Positions 58,657 to 64,000 of a stretch of DNA of 64,000 nt are shown here, in pieces (the stretch's first letter is position 1; the number at the start of each line of letters is the position of its first letter). Source of the stretch: Mannheimia bovis (lineage in GTDB: Bacteria > Pseudomonadota > Gammaproteobacteria > Enterobacterales > Pasteurellaceae); assembly GCF_014541205.1 (NCBI RefSeq), contig NZ_CP061280.1:884798-948797 (forward strand). The letters are read 5' to 3'. Below the pieces are notes generated by a model. The model had not been told where the DNA came from and ran no database searches. It saw only the letters and a list, made by a program, of their open reading frames with translations. The translations under genes were made by a program, and so were the position numbers.

Positions 58657-59481
58657 ATGTTTTCTCCTGCTGAAATGGCAAAAATCGCAGAAGATGGTGC
58701 GGTTTATAAAGCAACAAAAAATCAATTTTATTCCTTTCTTTCTGCCATTACTGCAGGCGGTTTTATTGCAATAGCTTTTGTATTTTATACCACAACCCAA
58801 GTGGGTGCGAGCGAAATGCCTTGGGGCATTGCCAAATTAATCGGCGGTTTGGTTTTCTCACTCGGTGTTATTATGTGTGTGGTGTTTGGGGCGGAATTGT
58901 TTACCTCCTCAACTCTTACCATTGTAGCGAGAGCAAGTAAAAGAATTAACTGGCTACAAATGTTTAAAAACTGGGTAGTGGTTTATTTTGGTAACTTTGT
59001 CGGTGCAATTTCAATTGTATTGCTTGTGTGGTTTAGCGGTCAGATTATGGCGGCTAAAGGGCAATGGGGATTGGTTATTTTAAATACGGCACAGCACAAA
59101 ATTCATCACGAATGGTTTGAGGCATTCTGTTTAGGTATTTTCTGCAACATTATGGTCTGTATTGCAGTATGGATGTCTTATGCAGGCAAAAGCCTAACCG
59201 ATAAAGCCTTTATTATGATGTTACCAATTGCAATGTTCGTTGCCTCAGGTTTTGAACACTGTGTGGCAAATATGTTTATGATTCCAATGGGAATTGCAAT
59301 TTCTCATTTTGCCGCTCCGGAGTTTTGGACGGCAATTAATGTTGATCCTGCACAATTTGCGGATTTAGATTTATCTCATTTTGTATTTAAGAACCTTATT
59401 CCTGCTACATTAGGCAATATTGTGGGTGGCGTTTTCTTCATTGGCTTAATGCAGTGGTTCTTATACATTAGAAAGCACTAA
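58657..59481 (+). CDS. focA: Formate channel
   Basis: A 274-residue formate/nitrite transporter with six hydrophobic segments. Diagnostic stretches are GGFIAIAFVFYTTTQ, GAELFTSSTLTIVAR, and WFEAFCLGIFCNIMVCIAVW. It exports formate and re-imports it at low pH. It is followed by pflB, as in enteric bacteria. Confidence 0.95.
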   Translation: MFSPAEMAKIAEDGAVYKATKNQFYSFLSAITAGGFIAIAFVFYTTTQVGASEMPWGIAKLIGGLVFSLGVIMCVVFGAELFTSSTLTIVARASKRINWLQMFKNWVVVYFGNFVGAISIVLLVWFSGQIMAAKGQWGLVILNTAQHKIHHEWFEAFCLGIFCNIMVCIAVWMSYAGKSLTDKAFIMMLPIAMFVASGFEHCVANMFMIPMGIAISHFAAPEFWTAINVDPAQFADLDLSHFVFKNLIPATLGNIVGGVFFIGLMQWFLYIRKH

Positions 59482-59492
59482 GATTTTAGATT

Positions 59493-59537
59493 CAAGCGGT
59501 CAAATTTTTGCAAAATTTTACCAAAAATTAACCGCTT
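59493..59537 (+). terminator. Inverted uptake-sequence pair between focA and pflB
   Basis: CAAGCGGTCAAATTTTTG faces AAAAATTAACCGCTT. It may form a partial terminator or a processing hairpin in the focA-pflB transcript. Confidence 0.55.
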
Positions 59538-59570
59538 CCCGTTTTAACTTACTAACATAGAGGACTTAAA

Positions 59571-61895
59571 ATGACTCAATTAACAGACGCTCAACAAAAA
59601 GCGTGGGAAGGTTTTGCCGCCGGCGATTGGCAAACTGAAGTAAATGTGCGTGATTTTATCCAAAAAAACTACACACCGTATGAAGGCGATGAATCTTTCC
59701 TAGCTGAAGTAACACCTGCAACAAGTAAATTGTGGGCAGATGTAATGGAAATGATTAAAGTCGAAAACAAAACGCACGAACCGTACGATATTGATTGCGA
59801 TACTCCATCAACCATTACTTCACACGCACCGGGTTATATTGATAAATCATTAGAGAAAATCGTGGGTCTTCAAACTGATGCTCCATTAAAACGTGCGATT
59901 ATGCCGTTTGGTGGAATCAATATGGTAAAAGGTTCTTGTCAGGTATATCGTCGTGAACTTAAACCTGAAGTTGAAAAAATCTTTACTGAATACCGTAAAA
60001 CCCACAACCAAGGCGTATTTGATGTTTATACACCGGATATTTTACGTTGCCGTAAATCAGGCGTAATTACCGGCTTACCGGATGCTTATGGTCGTGGTCG
60101 TATCATTGGGGACTACCGCCGTATGGCACTTTACGGTGCAGATTTCTTAATGAAAGATAAACAACGTCAGTTTGCTTCATTACAAGCTCGTTTAGAATCC
60201 GGTGAAGATATTCAAGCAACCATTCAATTGCGTGAAGAAATTGCCGAGCAACACCGTGCGTTAGGCAAAATGAAAGAGATGGCGGCAAGCTATGGTTACG
60301 ATATTTCTAAACCGGCAACCAATGCACAAGAAGCGGTACAATGGACTTATTTTGCTTACCTTGCAGCGGTTAAATCGCAAAACGGTGCGGCAATGTCGTT
60401 CGGTCGTGTATCTTCATTCTTAGATATTTATATCGAGCGTGATTTAAAAGCAGGCAAAATTACCGAACAAGAAGCTCAAGAGTTGATCGACCACTTAGTA
60501 ATGAAATTGCGTATGGTGCGTTTCTTACGTACACCTGAATACGATCAATTATTCTCAGGCGACCCAATGTGGGCAACTGAAACCTTAGCTGGTATGGGTT
60601 TAGATGGTCGTACATTAGTAACGAAAAACAGCTTCCGTATTTTACACACTCTTTACACAATGGGCCCTTCTCCGGAGCCAAATTTAACTATTCTTTGGTC
60701 TGAACAGTTACCGGAAGCGTTTAAACGTTACTGTGCAAAAGTATCTATTGATACCTCATCAGTACAATATGAAAACGATGACTTAATGCGTCCGGATTTC
60801 CAAAATGATGACTATGCGATTGCGTGCTGCGTAAGCCCAATGATTGTAGGTAAAATGATGCAATTCTTCGGTGCTCGTGCAAACTTAGCGAAAACCTTGT
60901 TATACGCAATCAATGGTGGTATTGATGAGAAATCAGGCGACCAAGTTGGTCCAAAATCTGAAGCAATCACAAGCGAATACTTAGATTACGATGACGTAAT
61001 GACTCGCTTAGACAGCTTTATGGACTGGTTAGCAACGCAATACGTTACTGCTTTAAACATCATTCACTTTATGCACGATAAATATGCATACGAAGCGGCA
61101 TTAATGGCACTTCACGATCGTGATGTATTCCGTACAATGGCGTGTGGTATTGCAGGTTTATCTGTGGCGGCTGACTCACTTTCAGCGATCAAATATGCGA
61201 AAGTAAAACCAATCCGTACAGATATTGAAATCAAAAATAAAGCTGGCGAAGTGGTTGGCGTAGCGAAAAATGTAGCAACTGACTTTGAGATTGAAGGTGA
61301 ATATCCACAATTCGGTAACAATGACAACCGTGTAGATGACATTGCTGTTGATTTAGTTGAACGTTTTATGAAGAAAATTCAAAAACTTAAAACATACCGC
61401 AATGCAACCCCAACTCAGTCTGTTCTTACTATCACATCTAATGTGGTTTACGGTAAGAAAACAGGTAATACGCCGGACGGTCGCCGTTCAGGTGCTCCAT
61501 TCGGACCGGGTGCAAACCCAATGCACGGACGTGACCAAAAAGGTGCGGTTGCTTCATTAACTTCTGTGGCTAAATTACCGTTTGCGTATGCGAAAGACGG
61601 TATCTCTTATACTTTCTCTATCGTACCAAATGCGTTAGGTAAAGATTACGAAGCACAAAAACGTAACCTTGCGGGCTTAATGGATGGCTACTTCCACCAC
61701 GAAGCAACAGTAGAAGGTGGTCAGCACTTAAATGTGAACGTATTAAATCGCGATACATTATTAGATGCGGTAGAACACCCAGAGAAATACCCACAATTAA
61801 CCATTCGTGTATCAGGTTACGCGGTACGTTTCAACTCTTTAACCAAAGAGCAACAAATGGACGTAATTACCCGTACCTTTACTGAAAGTATGTAA
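59571..61895 (+). CDS. pflB: Pyruvate formate-lyase
   Basis: A 774-residue glycyl-radical enzyme. The catalytic Cys pair is at 419-420 (IACCVSPM) and the radical glycine at about 749 in [12 protein letters not shown]. It cleaves pyruvate with CoA to acetyl-CoA and formate in anaerobic growth. It needs the radical-SAM activase PflA, which is not in this window. The gene is slightly longer than E. coli PflB (760). A strong terminator follows. Confidence 0.98.
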   Translation: MTQLTDAQQKAWEGFAAGDWQTEVNVRDFIQKNYTPYEGDESFLAEVTPATSKLWADVMEMIKVENKTHEPYDIDCDTPSTITSHAPGYIDKSLEKIVGLQTDAPLKRAIMPFGGINMVKGSCQVYRRELKPEVEKIFTEYRKTHNQGVFDVYTPDILRCRKSGVITGLPDAYGRGRIIGDYRRMALYGADFLMKDKQRQFASLQARLESGEDIQATIQLREEIAEQHRALGKMKEMAASYGYDISKPATNAQEAVQWTYFAYLAAVKSQNGAAMSFGRVSSFLDIYIERDLKAGKITEQEAQELIDHLVMKLRMVRFLRTPEYDQLFSGDPMWATETLAGMGLDGRTLVTKNSFRILHTLYTMGPSPEPNLTILWSEQLPEAFKRYCAKVSIDTSSVQYENDDLMRPDFQNDDYAIACCVSPMIVGKMMQFFGARANLAKTLLYAINGGIDEKSGDQVGPKSEAITSEYLDYDDVMTRLDSFMDWLATQYVTALNIIHFMHDKYAYEAALMALHDRDVFRTMACGIAGLSVAADSLSAIKYAKVKPIRTDIEIKNKAGEVVGVAKNVATDFEIEGEYPQFGNNDNRVDDIAVDLVERFMKKIQKLKTYRNATPTQSVLTITSNVVYGKKTGNTPDGRRSGAPFGPGANPMHGRDQKGAVASLTSVAKLPFAYAKDGISYTFSIVPNALGKDYEAQKRNLAGLMDGYFHHEATVEGGQHLNVNVLNRDTLLDAVEHPEKYPQLTIRVSGYAVRFNSLTKEQQMDVITRTFTESM

Positions 61896-61924
61896 TAGCA
61901 ATTTGCAAAACTTTTAGAAAAATC

Positions 61925-61961
61925 AACCGCTTGTGGCATTTATGCCACAAGCGGTTTTTTT
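61925..61961 (+). terminator. Strong terminator of pflB built from uptake cores
   Basis: Perfect 14-bp stem AACCGCTTGTGGCA / TGCCACAAGCGGTT with a 4-base loop, followed by TTTTT. Both arms contain the uptake core. Confidence 0.95.
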
Positions 61962-62047
61962 GTGCTCTCGCTCGAAAAAATAGTTATTCATTTACACAGC
62001 TTTAGAAATATTGTTTATAATTACAGTATTCTATATGAGAGAAAGAG

Positions 62048-62843
62048 ATGTCTAAGCAAGATTTAATTCGTTCCTCTGTGGCAGAATATCTGACCTTTAT
62101 CACGGCAACAGGGGAAAGCCAAGTTGATGCTATTTACTCTGATGAAAATGTTTGGCTAAGCCAAAAAATGATGGCAGTGTTGTATGATGTTGATGTACGA
62201 ACAATCAGCTATCATCTTAAAAAAATCTTTAATGACAATGAGTTAGCTGAAAATTCAGTTATCCAATTTTTTTGGATAACTGCCCAAGACGGCAAAAGTT
62301 ACCAGACGAAACACTATAATTTATCTGCAATTATTGCGGTAGGTTACAAAGTGAATTCTGAACGTGCCGTGCAGTTTCGCAAATGGGCAACGGAAATTGT
62401 ACAGAGCTTTGCGATTAAAGGCTTTGCGATGGACGATGAACGGCTAAAAAATGACGGCACTATTTTAGGCAAAAAATACTTTGAAGAACAGCTTGCCCGT
62501 ATTCGGGAAATTCGATTATCCGAATGCAAGTTCTACCAAAAAATCACCGACATTTATGCAACCGCAGTGGGCTATGACCGTACCTCTACTGCCACCAAAC
62601 GCTTTTTTGCCACAGTACAAAACAAACTCCACTGGGCAATTCACGGCATACCGCAGCTGAGCTGATTATGGCAAGAGCCAATGCTGAAAAACCGAATATG
62701 GGGCTAACAAAGTAACTCAAGAAATTGCTCGATCTTTTGCACTCAGTAAGTTTGAAAAATACCGAGTGAAACAAGATTTTAGCTATGAAAGTGATTTTGA
62801 CCGTGTATTGAAAGAGGTTGCAGCTAAATATTCAGTAGTATAA
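62048..62843 (+). pseudogene. Decayed RhuM-family gene
   Basis: The first 195 or so codons are intact and typical of RhuM/virulence-type proteins of mobile regions: VWLSQKMMAVLYDVDVRTIS and HLKKIFNDNEL (a DNA-binding-like domain), then SAIIAVGYKVNSERAVQFRKWA. After HWAIHG the frame shifts and the natural continuation TAAELIMARANAEKPNMGLTK is read in another frame. A segment is then missing, and the C-terminal piece KFEKYRVKQDFSYESDFDRV ends at TAA 62841-62843. The gene is not functional as full-length RhuM; a 205-residue truncated product remains possible. Confidence 0.82.
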
Positions 62844-62940
62844 TGTCAGTTATCTACAGTAATTTACTCCCAATCGGTAAAGAATAGCGTATAATTCTAC
62901 TCTTTATGATGATGTTATTTATTGCTAATAAGGATTTATG

Positions 62941-64000
62941 ATGTACCAAAATTTTTCTGCTGAACTGGCTTGGGCAACTTTACATATGCCTCGCACCGTA
63001 GAAACTATTAAGGCATTGCCTGACCTTTCCCACATCCGTTTGGCGTGCAATATGCACTTAGATTTAAAAATGGCTCCGCTTGTAAAAGGCTTGCTGGATA
63101 AAGGGGCGAAGATATTTTTAACCACTTGCAACCCAACCACGGTGCAAGATGACGTAGTCGCTTATTTAGTAGAACACGGAGCAGAGGCTCACGCTTGGCG
63201 GAATATGTCGAATGCAGATTGGCACGATAGTTTTCAAAAAGCGGTAGATTGGCAGCCAACCCATCTGTGTGAAATGGGATCAGATTTAACTTCATTGATA
63301 CACTCTAAAGGTTTACAAACAAAGGTAAAAGCAGGCTTAGAAGCAACCGGCTCAGGCGTAAATCGCTTAAATGGTTTAAAACCTTATTACCCGATTTTTA
63401 ACTGGGATGACTTGCCTGTGAAAGAAGGCTTACACAACCGCCATATGGTCGGCTTAACAGCGTGGCACACTTTCTTCAATACAACGCACCTGAGCTTACA
63501 CGAAAAAACCGTTGTTGTGATTGGCTATGGTTTGGTAGGTCAAGGTGTAGCAGCTTCAGCAAAAGCTTATGGCGGTAAAGTGATTGTGGCAGAACTTGAT
63601 CGGGCAAGAGCATTACAAGCTGAATATGATGGTTGGATGGTGATGCCACTTGCGGAAGCGATTAAAATCGCTGATGTCGTAGCTACTGCAACAGGGGCGA
63701 AAAACGTCCTTTCAGGCAAAATGATTGAACAAGCGAAATCAGGCTTATTTATTTTAAATGTCGGACACGTTGCCGAAGAAATTGATGTGCGATTCTTAAA
63801 ACAGCAACCGATGACAGAGCCAATGCCGTATGTAAATGCCTACCAAGTAGGCGATAAAACTATTTATTTGCTCGCAGACGGCTCAATGTTTAACCTCACT
63901 GCAGGCTATGGCGATAGCATTAACGCTTTTGATGTGACCTTAGCTGTAATGGCAAGCGGCATCGGGCATATTGTTGGTGAAGGTGAAAAGGCAGAAAAAG
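62941..64000 (+). CDS. Divergent S-adenosylhomocysteine-hydrolase-like protein, C-terminus beyond window
   Basis: A frame of at least 353 codons running off the right end. The ATG at 62941 is preferred (AAGGA six bases upstream) over an adjacent ATG three bases earlier. The Rossmann loop VVVIGYGLVGQGVAASAKAY matches the NAD site of SAHH, as do LTTCNPTTVQDD, GSDLTSLIH and NVGHVAEEIDV. Matches to substrate residues are incomplete: the His of NMHLDLK, the Lys of LPVKEGLHNR and the His of NVGH are kept, but the positions of human Asp131, Glu156 and Asp190 look like Met, Ala and His by hand alignment. It may act on something other than adenosylhomocysteine. Pasteurellaceae usually recycle SAH by Pfs/LuxS, so this gene is unexpected. 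Confidence 0.8.
   Translation, partial: MYQNFSAELAWATLHMPRTVETIKALPDLSHIRLACNMHLDLKMAPLVKGLLDKGAKIFLTTCNPTTVQDDVVAYLVEHGAEAHAWRNMSNADWHDSFQKAVDWQPTHLCEMGSDLTSLIHSKGLQTKVKAGLEATGSGVNRLNGLKPYYPIFNWDDLPVKEGLHNRHMVGLTAWHTFFNTTHLSLHEKTVVVIGYGLVGQGVAASAKAYGGKVIVAELDRARALQAEYDGWMVMPLAEAIKIADVVATATGAKNVLSGKMIEQAKSGLFILNVGHVAEEIDVRFLKQQPMTEPMPYVNAYQVGDKTIYLLADGSMFNLTAGYGDSINAFDVTLAVMASGIGHIVGEGEKAEK

Overview
The window comes from a Pasteurellaceae chromosome. Many intergenic regions carry the DNA uptake core ACAAGCGGTC, often as inverted pairs. This is the variant known from the Actinobacillus pleuropneumoniae / Mannheimia / H. ducreyi branch, not the Haemophilus influenzae core. Gene content (nrf operon, focA-pflB, mla operon, ugp operon, YadA-type adhesin with extended signal peptide) fits a facultatively anaerobic, host-associated Mannheimia- or Actinobacillus-like bacterium. 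The species cannot be fixed from sequence reading alone.

Layout. 1-3.1 kb: a cut-off SDR oxidoreductase, a nitroreductase and sppA. 3.1-4.9 kb: a TPP riboswitch and a thiD-thiE fusion. 4.9-12.3 kb: a DUF2827 protein behind a very long trimeric autotransporter adhesin, which is split by one nonsense codon. 12.4-14.7 kb: a second TPP riboswitch controlling thiM and an MFS carrier. 14.7-17.1 kb: anaerobic ribonucleotide reductase nrdG-nrdD under paired NrdR boxes. 17.2-19.1 kb: ilvGM. 19.2-27 kb: nrfABCD plus nrfE/dsbE-like/nrfF/nrfG, with candidate FNR and NarP sites. 27-28.8 kb: a small unknown gene and htrA. 29-33.9 kb: mlaFEDCB, ibaG and murA. 33.9-35.1 kb: ruvC and a lipoprotein. 35.4-40.4 kb: ugpBAECQ behind a near-consensus PhoB box. 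40.5-46.7 kb: a G+C-richer cassette with a CRP-like site, an ABC importer, a ROK regulator and a second glycerophosphodiesterase. 46.9-50 kb: yebC, nudB and an ArsR/rhodanese/DUF2892 operon containing a decayed TDT-family transporter. 50.5-58.5 kb: a DMT carrier, yecE, a small membrane protein, aspS, lysO, dinB, htpX and a YqaA-like protein. 58.5-62 kb: focA-pflB. 62-64 kb: a decayed RhuM gene and the start of a divergent S-adenosylhomocysteine-hydrolase-like gene running off the right edge.

How it fits together. Several blocks support anaerobic growth in a host: nitrite ammonification (nrf), pyruvate formate-lyase with its formate channel, and oxygen-independent dNTP synthesis. Thiamine is handled as salvage, with two riboswitched transcripts for kinases, phosphate synthase and a probable precursor carrier. 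Two separate systems can take up and cleave glycerophosphodiesters: ugp (phosphate-starvation controlled) and the cassette at 40.6-46.7 kb (CRP plus ROK controlled).

Most novel leads: the SAHH-like protein that appears to have lost several conserved substrate-binding residues; the ABC/ROK/GDPD cassette; the adhesin-DUF2827 pair joined by a leaky-looking terminator; the riboswitch-controlled MFS carrier; and the reactive-sulfur-type operon with a broken transporter.
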